A stretch of DNA of 64,000 nucleotides from Acidobacteriota bacterium (GTDB lineage: Bacteria > Acidobacteriota > Terriglobia > Acidiferrales > UBA7541), in NCBI GenBank assembly GCA_003225315.1, contig QHZD01000025.1, forward strand, positions 1-64,000, written 5' to 3'. Positions 1 through 8,191 of this stretch are shown piece by piece. A model generated the notes under the pieces. It did not search any database. It worked only from the letters and a program-made list of their open reading frames with translations, and was not told where the DNA came from. A program made the translations under genes and the position numbers. Each line of letters opens with the position of its first letter. Within the stretch, counting starts at the first letter, position 1.

Positions 1-1
1 C

Positions 2-94
2 GCCAGAGTGCAAATCTATCAAGCTCTCGATGGGCGCGTCTCGCTCTACTACGGCGACACCCGCCTAGAGCACTCAGCCCTACCAGGGGGGTGA
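2..94 (+). mobile_element. C-terminal tail of a DDE transposase (IS remnant entering from the left)
   Basis: An open frame runs in from the left edge and ends at TGA 92-94. Its last 30 residues include IYQALDGRVSLYYGDTRL, which resembles the small C-terminal beta domain that closes ISNCY/IS481-type DDE transposases. The stop codon lies inside the first of two terminal repeats (91-133), the usual layout at an IS right end. The family is tentative because only the tail is visible. The element matters here because it has apparently removed the 5' part of the next gene. Confidence 0.5.
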
Positions 95-133
95 CATTTT
101 CATGTTGCCGTTAGGGTGACAAATTCATGTTGC
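91..133 (+). repeat. IS terminal repeats: two 18-bp direct repeats spaced 25 bp
   Basis: GTGACATTTTCATGTTGC (91-108) and GTGACAAATTCATGTTGC (116-133) differ at two positions and start exactly 25 bp apart. They lie at the end of the transposase frame, so they are best read as repeated transposase-binding sites at the IS right end. The outer boundary of the element is probably just after position 133, where the sequence becomes the interior of a PEGA-domain reading frame. Confidence 0.6.
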
Positions 134-373
134 TACAACACGTTGACATTTGATTTAGACGTTTCCAGTAGTCCGGAGGGGGCGACAATTTCCTATCGAA
201 GGCGCGGAGATTCTTACCGACTGCACCCCGACCAGACTAACTCCATCATCAGGGCCCTGCCCTACGCAATCTGGACCATTCGATTCCAGAAACAGAGATA
301 CAAGGACGAAGAGCGTGAGCACGATCCCTTTAGGGAATCCAATCATGTCATTAACGTACAGCTAAGGCAGTAG
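116..373 (+). pseudogene. 5'-truncated PEGA-like domain protein
   Basis: The frame reads TFDLDVSSSPEGATISYRRR followed by a hydrophilic region ending at TAG 371-373. The VSSSPEGATI stretch matches the PEGA domain pattern, normally a C-terminal, surface-exposed domain of about 70 residues on kinases or membrane proteins. The first codons (GTG at 116) fall inside the IS terminal repeat, so the native start and N-terminal domains are missing. I infer that IS insertion cut the gene. It could still be translated from a fortuitous start, but there is no convincing ribosome binding site. Confidence 0.5.
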
Positions 374-384
374 AGGCTAATCCC

Positions 385-984
385 TTGTCAGAAGCACGGC
401 CGCTAACCCTTCGACAGTACTACGGTTCGTTCAAAAGCCTCTCGGGAACCTTGGCCGGGGCCGCAACTTTCTTGCCTTTCCTGTCAAAACTATTGCCCGA
501 AAACATTTCGGCGTATGTCTTCCCTCCACTCGGAAGCGCGGACGGTCCCGCGCGGATTGGCACCTTCGCGGTTGCCTTAGCGACGACCTACCTCGCTTTC
601 TTTTGGAAAGCAATGCTTCCCAGGAACAATGCCAGGAGAGTAGTCCTTGCAGTAGCTTTGGCGGTTGTCTTTCACTTTCTTTATCTGCTGGCTTACTTTC
701 GCTTTGTGCGAACAATAGACATACCTACGCGAGGGACCACCGTGTCTGTGAGCGTCGGCTACCAGAGGAGTGAGTTCGCAAGCAAAACCTTCGGTAGTGT
801 CAGCGACTGGGAACTCCTCCGCCAGCGAGGTACCGACGAAGAAGAAATCTGGATGCTTTGGACGGCTCCGTCTCTCTTATTGGCGAGGGGCAGTCTTCTG
901 GTGGCTTATTCTGGATTTGTACTTTGCCTAGTTTGCGGCTGCAGTTGTGGAGCCTTGTATCAGGCAGACCAGTCAAGACAATGA
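385..984 (+). CDS. Hypothetical membrane protein
   Basis: A 199-residue protein starting at TTG 385, 11 bp after the PEGA fragment, so it was probably the second gene of a two-gene unit. Hydrophobic stretches near residues 20-40, 62-76, 86-108 and 165-192 suggest three or four membrane segments, with a soluble loop at about residues 110-160. The last segment is Cys-rich (CLVCGCSCGALY). I recognise no family. The TTG start and the neighbouring truncation make its expression uncertain; it may be stranded behind the IS. Confidence 0.55.
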   Translation: MSEARPLTLRQYYGSFKSLSGTLAGAATFLPFLSKLLPENISAYVFPPLGSADGPARIGTFAVALATTYLAFFWKAMLPRNNARRVVLAVALAVVFHFLYLLAYFRFVRTIDIPTRGTTVSVSVGYQRSEFASKTFGSVSDWELLRQRGTDEEEIWMLWTAPSLLLARGSLLVAYSGFVLCLVCGCSCGALYQADQSRQ

Positions 985-1192
985 GTTTTTCGTCGCCGCG
1001 CGGCTTCCCCTTCCAAATATCCTGGCAGCTTCGTCGCGCGTAGCCAACCCTTCATCCCTAAAGGTGCATTTTGGTGATCCATCTCAGACCATTGCACATA
1101 CACAGTGAGCTCTACCCCTTTGTTTTCTTCTATTTGCAAAATCATTCGAACAAATGATGGCAACTCGCCAAATACTAGTACCATAATAGTAT

Positions 1193-1221
1193 TTGACAAA
1201 TCGTGTAATTCATGCTATCTT
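1193..1221 (+). promoter_or_regulatory. Sigma70-like promoter in the gene-free stretch
   Basis: TTGACA at 1193-1198, a 17-bp spacer and TATCTT at 1216-1221 form a near-consensus housekeeping promoter reading rightward. The nearest downstream gene is the ADOP permease at 1583, which would have a leader of over 350 nt; a non-coding transcript from the repeat region is the alternative. Confidence 0.5.
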
Positions 1222-1327
1222 TAGCTCGTGAAAGTTCGACGACGCCATCCGCAACCCGCTTGTTACGCTCCGTATTCGCATCTTTTCGCTTTCCCGCCCA
1301 TCACGCATTCTCGTCGTTCGGTAACTC

Positions 1328-1470
1328 TTTTAGATACAACACTTCTGGAGATGCTCAATTTATTGCTTCTAAGCTCCTTTAGAATCAACACTTACAAAAC
1401 TGTATCAAAACAAAGGATTTTAACCACGTTTAGAATGAACACTTACAAAAAACAGGGGGAGGGGGGGCCA
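1328..1470 (+). repeat. Non-coding repeat array with G-rich end
   Basis: Three related units occur: TTTAGATACAACACTTCT near 1329, TTTAGAATCAACACTTACAA at 1378 and TTTAGAATGAACACTTACAA at 1429, spaced about 50 bp. The last is followed by a run of G with one A (1454-1467). The second and third copies are nearly identical. A related unit plus a G-run is present at 45450-45537, so this is likely a dispersed family. No protein function is visible. Confidence 0.55.
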
Positions 1471-1582
1471 GTTATGGTTAACCAGAAATCGAAATCGATT
1501 CCTCGGACTTTTGCCACCGGAATCGAATGCCGGAAACAAATGTCTCGGCTGGCCGTCCTAAACGTTAGGTGGGGGTGACGTT

Positions 1583-4063
1583 ATGGCTGGAAACTTCCAA
1601 CAGGACTTGCGGGGCGGCTTGCGCATGCTGAAGAAGAGCCCCGGCTTCACCTTCGTGGCCGTGCTGTCGCTGGCGCTCGGCATCGGTGCCAACACCGCCA
1701 TCTTCACGATTATCAACGCGGTCTTCCTCCACCCTCTGCCTGTCGAGGAACCTTCGCGTCTGGCGGAGCTTTTCACGCGCGACACCATAACTTTCAATGC
1801 CAACGCCAACTTCCAGCTCACCGGCACGTCGCTCCCCAATTACGAGGACTACCGCGACCAGAACAACGTTTTCTCCGGCTTGGCGACCGTCACCTTTCCC
1901 ATTCCTCTGAATTGGGGCGGCCAAGCCGAGCCGCAGCAACTGAACGCCTCGCTCGTGAGCGGCAACTTCTTCGATGTGCTCGGCGTGAAGCCCTATCGCG
2001 GACGCGCCTTCATTCCCGATGGGGACAAGAAAATCGGCGGCAATCCGGAAGTGGTTCTGAGCTACAGCCTGTGGGCGCGCAAGTTCGGTTCCGATGACAA
2101 GTTCATCGGCCAGACCATCACCCTGAATGGCACACCGTACACCGTCGTTGGCGTGGCGCCTCCGGGCTTCAAAGGCATCGTGTCCCTCGGCCGTCCCGAC
2201 TTGCTCTGGATCCCCATCACCATGCGCGACTATGTGCTTACCGGTCAGCTCAAGGATCTCGAATCTAACCGCCGCTTCCGCTGGCTCTCCATCGTTGGCC
2301 GCTTGAAACCGCAGGTTGACGTCGCGCAAGCTCGCGCCGCCATGAAAACCGTCGCCGCCGGCCTCGAAAAGGAATATCCGCGCGACAATAAAGGGCGCAC
2401 CGCTGAACTCTTTCCGCTGAACGAATCCGCGCTCGGCATTAATCAGCGGCAGCAGTTTTCTCTTGCCGGCGGCGTGCTCATGAGCGTGGTCGGCTTGGTC
2501 CTGCTGATCGCCTGCGTCAACCTCGCCAATCTGCTGCTCGCGCAAGCGTCCAAGCGCGAAAAGGAACTGAGCATTCGCGCTGCGATGGGTGCGGGCCGCG
2601 CCCGGCTCGTTCGCCAGCTCCTGACGGAAAGTACTGTTCTTTCCCTTCTCGGCGGCCTGGCTGGATTGGTCGTCGCCTACTGGGGACGCAACGTTCTTTG
2701 GTCCTTCCGCCCGCCGTTCCTTCTTGACGGCTCGATTGACCTCTCCTTCGACGCTCGTGTCCTCGGATTCACCTTGCTGATTTCGCTGTTTACCGGTCTG
2801 ATTTTCGGAATTATTCCCGCCATCAAAGCGTCCGGCACGGACATCAATGAAGTCTTGAAAACCGGCGGCCGCGGCGGCGCTCTCGGCTGGACCCACAATC
2901 GTTTGCGCGGCTTGCTGGTCATTTCGGAAATTGCATTGGCCCTCGTGGCGCTCGTCGGCTCAGGCCTGTTTCTCCGCAGCATGCAAAACGCGCAGCAATT
3001 CAATCCTGGATTCGAGTCGCAGAATCTCTTGCAAATGAATTTCGACCTCGGCGCTCTGCGTTATGGCGCCGATCACGGCCAGCAGTTCTTCCGCGATGCC
3101 ATCGAGCGCGCCAAAACTGTCCCCGGAGTGGTCAGCGCCTCCGTTTCCTCGAACGGCGTGTTCGGCGGCGGCTTCGCGGGCACCATCTTTCGCGAAGGCG
3201 AACAGACCGATCCCAATAATCGCGGCACGCTTGTGAATTTTGACGATGTGACCCCCGGCCATTTCGAAACCATGCGTATTCCGCTCATCAGCGGCCGCGA
3301 CTTTACGGATTTCGATCGTGACAAGACCACGCGCGTAGCCATCATCAATGAAGCCATGGCCAAGGCCATCTGGCCGGGCCAGGAGCCTCTCGGAAAGCGC
3401 TTCGCAATCGTGAAGGAACCGGAGTTGCTCCAGGTGATCGGCGTCGTCGGAACCACGGTCGTGGGACAAATCGGCGAAGATCCCCAGCCCACCGCGTACC
3501 TTCCCATGCGCCAGCAATACTCGCCCTTCGCCACTCTTGTCGCGCGCACGAACAGCAATCCGGAACCGTTGATCGGCGCCGTGCGTGCGCAGGTCCAGCA
3601 GATTGACAAAAACCTCGCGTTCACCAACGCGCAGACCGTGCAGCAGATTTTGGGCCAGGGCTTGTGGGCTGCGCGCATGGGCGCTGCATTGCTCGGCTTG
3701 TTCGGCGCGCTCGCGCTGATCCTCGCTTCAATTGGAATTTATGGCGTGCTGGCCTATTCCGTGGCGCAACGCACTAGTGAAATCGGCCTGCGCATGGCTC
3801 TCGGAGCGCAACCGCGCCAGGTCCTGGGGCTGGTGCTCAAACAAGGCATGCTCTTAGCCGTAATTGGCGCGGCCGTGGGCATCATCGTGGCGTTGCCCGT
3901 CGCCCGCATGGCGGGCAATCTGCTGTACGGCATCAGCGCCACTGATCCTCTCACCTATGTGGGCATCACACTACTCCTGATGGCCGTCGCGCTGCTCGCT
4001 TGCTACCTTCCCGCGCGCCGCGCCACACGCATCGATCCGCTGATCGCGTTGCGCGTGGAGTAG
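1583..4063 (+). CDS. ADOP-family duplicated ABC permease (MacB/FtsX-like)
   Basis: This 826-residue membrane protein begins MAGNFQQDLRGGLRMLKKSP, the standard opening of the acidobacterial duplicated orphan permease (ADOP) group. Order: TM1 (about 25-48), periplasmic MacB core domain (about 50-260), FtsX-type three-TM domain (about 290-410), second TM and periplasmic core (about 440-680), and a second FtsX domain (about 695-815) ending in PARRATRIDPLIALRVE. Such proteins resemble two MacB permeases fused in one chain; substrate unknown, probably export or envelope stress. No ATPase gene is adjacent, which is typical of the group. The stop is TAG. Confidence 0.9.
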   Translation: MAGNFQQDLRGGLRMLKKSPGFTFVAVLSLALGIGANTAIFTIINAVFLHPLPVEEPSRLAELFTRDTITFNANANFQLTGTSLPNYEDYRDQNNVFSGLATVTFPIPLNWGGQAEPQQLNASLVSGNFFDVLGVKPYRGRAFIPDGDKKIGGNPEVVLSYSLWARKFGSDDKFIGQTITLNGTPYTVVGVAPPGFKGIVSLGRPDLLWIPITMRDYVLTGQLKDLESNRRFRWLSIVGRLKPQVDVAQARAAMKTVAAGLEKEYPRDNKGRTAELFPLNESALGINQRQQFSLAGGVLMSVVGLVLLIACVNLANLLLAQASKREKELSIRAAMGAGRARLVRQLLTESTVLSLLGGLAGLVVAYWGRNVLWSFRPPFLLDGSIDLSFDARVLGFTLLISLFTGLIFGIIPAIKASGTDINEVLKTGGRGGALGWTHNRLRGLLVISEIALALVALVGSGLFLRSMQNAQQFNPGFESQNLLQMNFDLGALRYGADHGQQFFRDAIERAKTVPGVVSASVSSNGVFGGGFAGTIFREGEQTDPNNRGTLVNFDDVTPGHFETMRIPLISGRDFTDFDRDKTTRVAIINEAMAKAIWPGQEPLGKRFAIVKEPELLQVIGVVGTTVVGQIGEDPQPTAYLPMRQQYSPFATLVARTNSNPEPLIGAVRAQVQQIDKNLAFTNAQTVQQILGQGLWAARMGAALLGLFGALALILASIGIYGVLAYSVAQRTSEIGLRMALGAQPRQVLGLVLKQGMLLAVIGAAVGIIVALPVARMAGNLLYGISATDPLTYVGITLLLMAVALLACYLPARRATRIDPLIALRVE

Positions 4064-4197
4064 CGTCCATCGTGAATGGAAGAGCCGCCATCTCTTTGCC
4101 CGAAGATTGAGGGATAAATTTTGGTAGCGCTCGCCATTGACATGCGAGGCTAACCAGCATACCTTTCGGCACCGATGAATAGTTCCGTCGAGCGCCG

Positions 4198-5568
4198 ATG
4201 AAGAACAAATTTCTTGCCGCGGCCGTCGTCGCCGCAACGATTGCCATCGCGGCGTCGCTCCTCGCTGGCGCTCACATTTTGCCGCTGCCGGCGCTGCTCG
4301 CAACGCTCTTGCGTTGGCTGGCGATTTTTTTTATCGCCGCGTATGCCGCTTCGCAGCGTTCGTTGACGACTTGGATTTTTGTCGGGCTTCTCGCCGGCGC
4401 GGAAGTTGGCTACGACGCCCCCGCCGTCGCTGTGAATTTGCAATTGCTCGCCACGATTTTTCTCCGCCTCATCAAGGTGATTATCGCGCCGCTGCTCTTC
4501 GGCGTCCTCGTTGTTGGGATCGCCGGCCACTCCGATCTGAAAAAAGTCGGGCGGCTCGGCATCAAGTCGCTCGTTTATTTCGAACTGGTTTCGACCGTCG
4601 CCATGCTGATTGGGTACGCGGCGATTCACATCAGCCGCGCCGGCGAAGGCGTCCACTTGCCGTCGTCTGCGGCGGCGCAATCACTGAATGTTTCGCCGCA
4701 CACGGCAACGCAACTGATCACCGATATTTTTCCGGAGAACATTGCGAAGTCCGTCACTGAAGGGCAGGTCCTGCAAATCGTTGTGTTCAGCGTGCTCTTC
4801 GCAATGGCGCTCGCTCTGGTTCCCGATTCGAAGCGCCGCCCCATGCTGGCTTTCGCGGAAAGCCTTTCGGAAACCATGTTCAAGTTCACGAACCTGGTGA
4901 TGTACGCGGCGCCGCTCGGCGTCTTCGGCGCTGTCGCTTACACCGTCGGCCACTTGGGCTTGGGAGTCCTTCTTCCGTTGGCGAAGCTGCTCGCGACGAT
5001 GTACGTGGCGCTTGCTTTTTTCATCGTCTGCGTTTTGCTCCCGATTGTTCTCTGGGCGCGCATTCCTCTCAGGCGATTTATCGACGCCGCCGCCGAACCG
5101 GTAACTATCGGATTCGCGACGGCAAGCTCCGAGGCAACTCTGCCCAGCGCGATCGAGCAACTAGAATCTTTTGGTGTGCCGCGCGAAATCGTCGCGTTCG
5201 TTCTCCCCACTGGTTACAGCTTCAACATGGACGGCGCGAGTTTGTATCAGTCACTGGCATTGTTTTTTGTGGTGCAGGCCGCGGGGCTGCACCTCAGCAT
5301 CGGGCAGCAAGTCTTGATGATTCTGACGCTGCTGATCAGCAGCAAAGGAACGGCGGGAGTGGCTCGCGCTTCGCTGCTGATTGTTTTCGGCGCCGCGACT
5401 TCGTTTCATTTGCCGATGGAGCCGTTATTTCTACTCTTCGCGATCGATCAGCTCATGGACATGGGCAGAACCGCGGTCACAGTTCTTGGGAATTGCGTTG
5501 CGTGCGTGGTGATCGCGCGGTGGGAAGGGGAATTTCCCGCGAAGCCCGTCCCCGCCGTTTCCGGCTAA
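4198..5568 (+). CDS. Dicarboxylate/amino acid:cation symporter (DAACS family)
   Basis: A 456-residue integral membrane protein with 8-10 hydrophobic segments. The stretch LRLIKVIIAPLLFGVLVVGI matches the conserved early motif of GltP/DctA/GltT transporters, and a Ser-rich loop (about residues 300-315, TIGFATASSEATLPSAI) and NMDGASLYQ (about 342) match the re-entrant loop and the NMDGT-type substrate/Na+ site. It would import glutamate, aspartate or C4-dicarboxylates with Na+ or H+. The N-terminus carries an extra hydrophobic hairpin (residues 5-60). Its own promoter presumably lies in the 134 bp after the ADOP gene. Confidence 0.88.
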   Translation: MKNKFLAAAVVAATIAIAASLLAGAHILPLPALLATLLRWLAIFFIAAYAASQRSLTTWIFVGLLAGAEVGYDAPAVAVNLQLLATIFLRLIKVIIAPLLFGVLVVGIAGHSDLKKVGRLGIKSLVYFELVSTVAMLIGYAAIHISRAGEGVHLPSSAAAQSLNVSPHTATQLITDIFPENIAKSVTEGQVLQIVVFSVLFAMALALVPDSKRRPMLAFAESLSETMFKFTNLVMYAAPLGVFGAVAYTVGHLGLGVLLPLAKLLATMYVALAFFIVCVLLPIVLWARIPLRRFIDAAAEPVTIGFATASSEATLPSAIEQLESFGVPREIVAFVLPTGYSFNMDGASLYQSLALFFVVQAAGLHLSIGQQVLMILTLLISSKGTAGVARASLLIVFGAATSFHLPMEPLFLLFAIDQLMDMGRTAVTVLGNCVACVVIARWEGEFPAKPVPAVSG

Positions 5569-5688
5569 GGAAAGGCGGTCGCCGTTCGAATCGCTGAGGC
5601 ACGCATTCCCCAACGGACCAAACCCGCCGCTCAACCGCGGACGGGCAAGTGTTGTATATTGCGGTGCGCATGCTTAGGAGGGATTCCC

Positions 5689-6834
5689 ATGGAACTTTGG
5701 TCACGGCGTAAATTTTTTCTGACTTCGCTGGCGGGGAGCGCTGTTGCCAGCGCGGGCAAATTGTTTGGAGGAGCGCATTCGAACGGCAGCCCGGCGGCTC
5801 TTTCGAATCTCACGCCGGCGGCGCAGGGCAAGCGGCCGCTGATTATTTCCAGCGCCAATGGACTGCATGCGCTCGATAAAGGCATGGACATTCTGAAGAA
5901 GGGGGGGGACACGCTGGACGCCGTGGTGGCGGCCGTAACGGTCGTCGAAGACGATCCGAACGACGACTCTGTTGGTTATGGCGGATTGCCGAATGAAGAA
6001 GGCGAAGTGGAGCTGGACGCCAGCGTGATGCACGGGCCGACGCACCGGGCGGGGTCAGTCGCCAGCGTGCGGCGGATCAAGAACGTCTCGCGGCTGGCGA
6101 AAACGGTTATGGAGAAAACAAATCACGTGATGATCGTCGGCGATGGGGCCCGGCGATTTGCAGTGGCCGAAGGATTCGAAGAAATGAATCTGCTGACGGA
6201 GCATTCGCGGAAGATCTGGCTGGCTTGGAAGGCGAAGTCTTCTTTCAACTGGCGGCCGGGAATCGATTCGCCGGAATGGAAAGAACATGTTGCGGCGATT
6301 TTCGACGGCGATGAAAAGCAGATTGCCTACGCGGAACGCGTGATTGCTCGTCCTCCGACCGGAACAATTCCGTGCATGGCGGTGGATTCGAATGGCGACA
6401 TTTCCGCAACCACCACAACTTCGGGCTTGTCTTGGAAAATTCCCGGGCGCGTCGGGGATTCGCCGATTATTGGTGCGGGGTGCTGCGTAGACAATGAAGT
6501 GGGCGCGGCAGGCTCCACGGGCAAGGGCGAAGAAAACATCAAGATTTCCGGCGGGCATACGATTATTGAAATGATGCGGCAGGGCAAATCGCCAACGGAC
6601 GCCTGCCTCGAAGCAATGGCCCGCGTCGCTCGCAACTACAAGAACGACAAGAAAAAGCTTGGGACATTTCACATTTATTTTTACGCGATCAATAAAGACG
6701 GCGTGCACGGCGCGGCGTCGCTGTGGCGCAACGGGTACGAGCCCAGCAAACAGGCTTCTTACGCGGTCCACGACGGCATCGAGGCGCGGCTAGTTCCCTG
6801 CAAGCCTTATTTTGACGAAGTGGGCGGCGACTAG
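5689..6834 (+). CDS. N4-(beta-N-acetylglucosaminyl)-L-asparaginase-like Ntn hydrolase, Tat-exported
   Basis: I start at ATG 5689, with TAGGAGGGA just upstream, instead of the in-frame ATG at 5659. The N-terminus SRRKFFLTSLAGSAVASAG is a Tat-type signal. The body matches the glycosylasparaginase/L-asparaginase-2 Ntn-hydrolase family: GGDTLDAVVAAVTVVEDDP early, and GDISATTTTSGL (about residues 235-246) as the autocleavage site whose Thr becomes the N-terminal nucleophile, followed by GRVGDSPIIGAG. It should release aspartate from glycan-linked Asn or act as an isoaspartyl peptidase in the periplasm. The gene ends in tandem TAGTAG. It sits between an amino-acid symporter and a 2-hydroxyacid oxidase. 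Confidence 0.88.
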   Translation: MELWSRRKFFLTSLAGSAVASAGKLFGGAHSNGSPAALSNLTPAAQGKRPLIISSANGLHALDKGMDILKKGGDTLDAVVAAVTVVEDDPNDDSVGYGGLPNEEGEVELDASVMHGPTHRAGSVASVRRIKNVSRLAKTVMEKTNHVMIVGDGARRFAVAEGFEEMNLLTEHSRKIWLAWKAKSSFNWRPGIDSPEWKEHVAAIFDGDEKQIAYAERVIARPPTGTIPCMAVDSNGDISATTTTSGLSWKIPGRVGDSPIIGAGCCVDNEVGAAGSTGKGEENIKISGGHTIIEMMRQGKSPTDACLEAMARVARNYKNDKKKLGTFHIYFYAINKDGVHGAASLWRNGYEPSKQASYAVHDGIEARLVPCKPYFDEVGGD

Positions 6835-6966
6835 TAGCCGGAAATTGGAGAATGGAAAAATGAAAATGGAAAAGTGGAAATGGCACCAGCAACGATAGAG
6901 GGGCCCATAGAAAGGCTGAGTCTCTATTTTCCAATTTCGATTTTCTAATTTCGAACTTCGGCACAC

Positions 6967-8094
6967 ATGGACCAGGCCAACATTCTAATCATCGGCGGCG
7001 GGGTGATTGGTTGCGCGATCGCGCGCGCCGTCTCCGAACGCTGGCAGGACGTTTTTCTTGTCGAGCAATTTCCAAAGCTCGGGATGGCGACGAGCACGCG
7101 CAACAGCGGCGTGAACCACTCCGGCATTTATTACCCGAAAAATTCCCTGAAGGCGCGGTTTTGCGTGGAGGGCAACCGCCTGACGTACGAATTCTGCAAA
7201 AAACACAACGTGCCGTTTCGCCACTGCGGAAAGCTGGTGGTGGCCGCGGATGCGCATGAAGTGGAGGAGCTTGCCGCACTGGAAAAACGCGGTGAAGACA
7301 ACGGAGTCGAGGGATTGCGGCTGATTGACGCGGATGAGATTCGCAAACGCGAGCCGCACATCAAGGGGGTGGCGGCGCTGGATGTGCCTTCGACGGGCAT
7401 TGTCTCGGCCGAAGAGCTGGTTCACGCCTATGCGCGGGTGGCGACGAATCAGGGAGCGAGTATTGTGCCGCGCGCGCGGGTGATTTCGCTGGAGCCTTCT
7501 GCACAGACGATTTGTGTGGGGCTGCGCATCGGCGACGAAGAAGACGCGCAGGACGAAACGATCGACGCGCGCTGCGTGATCAATGCTGCGGGACTGTATG
7601 CCGATGAAGTGGCGGCGATGCTGGGGAATCGTTCGTGGAAGATTTATCCGGTGCGGGGGGAGTATTGCGAAGTGCGCGGACCGCGGTCGTCGCTGATCAA
7701 CAATCTTGTTTATCCGCTGCCGCACAGCGACGGATTGAGTCTCGGCGTTCACTTTACGAAAACGCTGTGGGGAACGTTTCTGCTGGGGCCGACGGCGACG
7801 TACGTCGAGGGCAAAGACAATTACGAGAAGAACCGCTTGCCGATTGCGGATTTCGCGCACAGCGCGAAAACGCTCCTGCCGGAAATCGAGGAGAAGGACT
7901 TGCAGCTTGGGTATTCGGGGCTGCGGCCAAAACTGGTTCCGCCGGGCGGGAAAGGCATTGCGGATTTCGTGATCACGCGCGACCCCAAGGTGCCGCAGGC
8001 GATTCACCTGGTGGGGATGGAATCGCCGGGATTGACGGCCGCTCCTGGGGTGGCGGAGCATGTGGCGCGACTCGTCGCCGAAGTGCTGGCGTAG
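6967..8094 (+). CDS. lhgO: L-2-hydroxyglutarate oxidase-type FAD-dependent oxidoreductase
   Basis: A 375-residue protein with an N-terminal Rossmann FAD motif (ILIIGGGVIGCAIARAVSE) and the LhgO-like stretches STRNSGVNHSGIYYP and SLKARFCVEGN. It belongs to the DAO/glycerol-3-phosphate dehydrogenase fold and is expected to oxidise L-2-hydroxyglutarate to 2-oxoglutarate, passing electrons to the membrane quinone pool. The C-terminal GYSGLRPKL and HLVGMESPGLTAAPG motifs are intact. No signal peptide. It is preceded by a 130-bp AT-rich spacer with repeated GGAAA/TTTCC tracts that may hold its promoter. Specificity for 2-hydroxyglutarate is inferred from family. Confidence 0.85.
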   Translation: MDQANILIIGGGVIGCAIARAVSERWQDVFLVEQFPKLGMATSTRNSGVNHSGIYYPKNSLKARFCVEGNRLTYEFCKKHNVPFRHCGKLVVAADAHEVEELAALEKRGEDNGVEGLRLIDADEIRKREPHIKGVAALDVPSTGIVSAEELVHAYARVATNQGASIVPRARVISLEPSAQTICVGLRIGDEEDAQDETIDARCVINAAGLYADEVAAMLGNRSWKIYPVRGEYCEVRGPRSSLINNLVYPLPHSDGLSLGVHFTKTLWGTFLLGPTATYVEGKDNYEKNRLPIADFAHSAKTLLPEIEEKDLQLGYSGLRPKLVPPGGKGIADFVITRDPKVPQAIHLVGMESPGLTAAPGVAEHVARLVAEVLA

Positions 8095-8191
8095 CACGGC
8101 GTGATCCGTGTCCCGTGAACCGTATTCCGTGACCGGCGACTTGGACTGGTGATTCGCGAGAGGAAGCGTAGGAGGGTTGTGCCCTCTCACT

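Larger units (their letters stand above)
985..1582. other. 598-bp gene-free stretch with repeats and a promoter-like sequence
   Basis: No convincing gene is present; the open frames here lack family features and ribosome binding sites. It holds a strong sigma70-like promoter (1193-1221), three copies of a TTTAGA(A)TNAACACTT motif about 50 bp apart (1328-1450), and a G-rich run (1454-1467). The composition is visibly more AT-rich than the flanking genes. The same order of parts recurs at 45314-45537. Confidence 0.6.

Noticed and set aside
1228-1578. A possible 116-residue gene across the repeat region
   Set aside because: Its translation just follows the TTTAGAATCAA repeats (SFRINTYK, TFRMNTYK); no ribosome binding site and no domain.
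1565-2896. A 443-codon minus-strand frame opposite the ADOP permease
   Set aside because: Low-complexity, charged composition typical of antisense frames in GC-rich genes; no recognisable motif.
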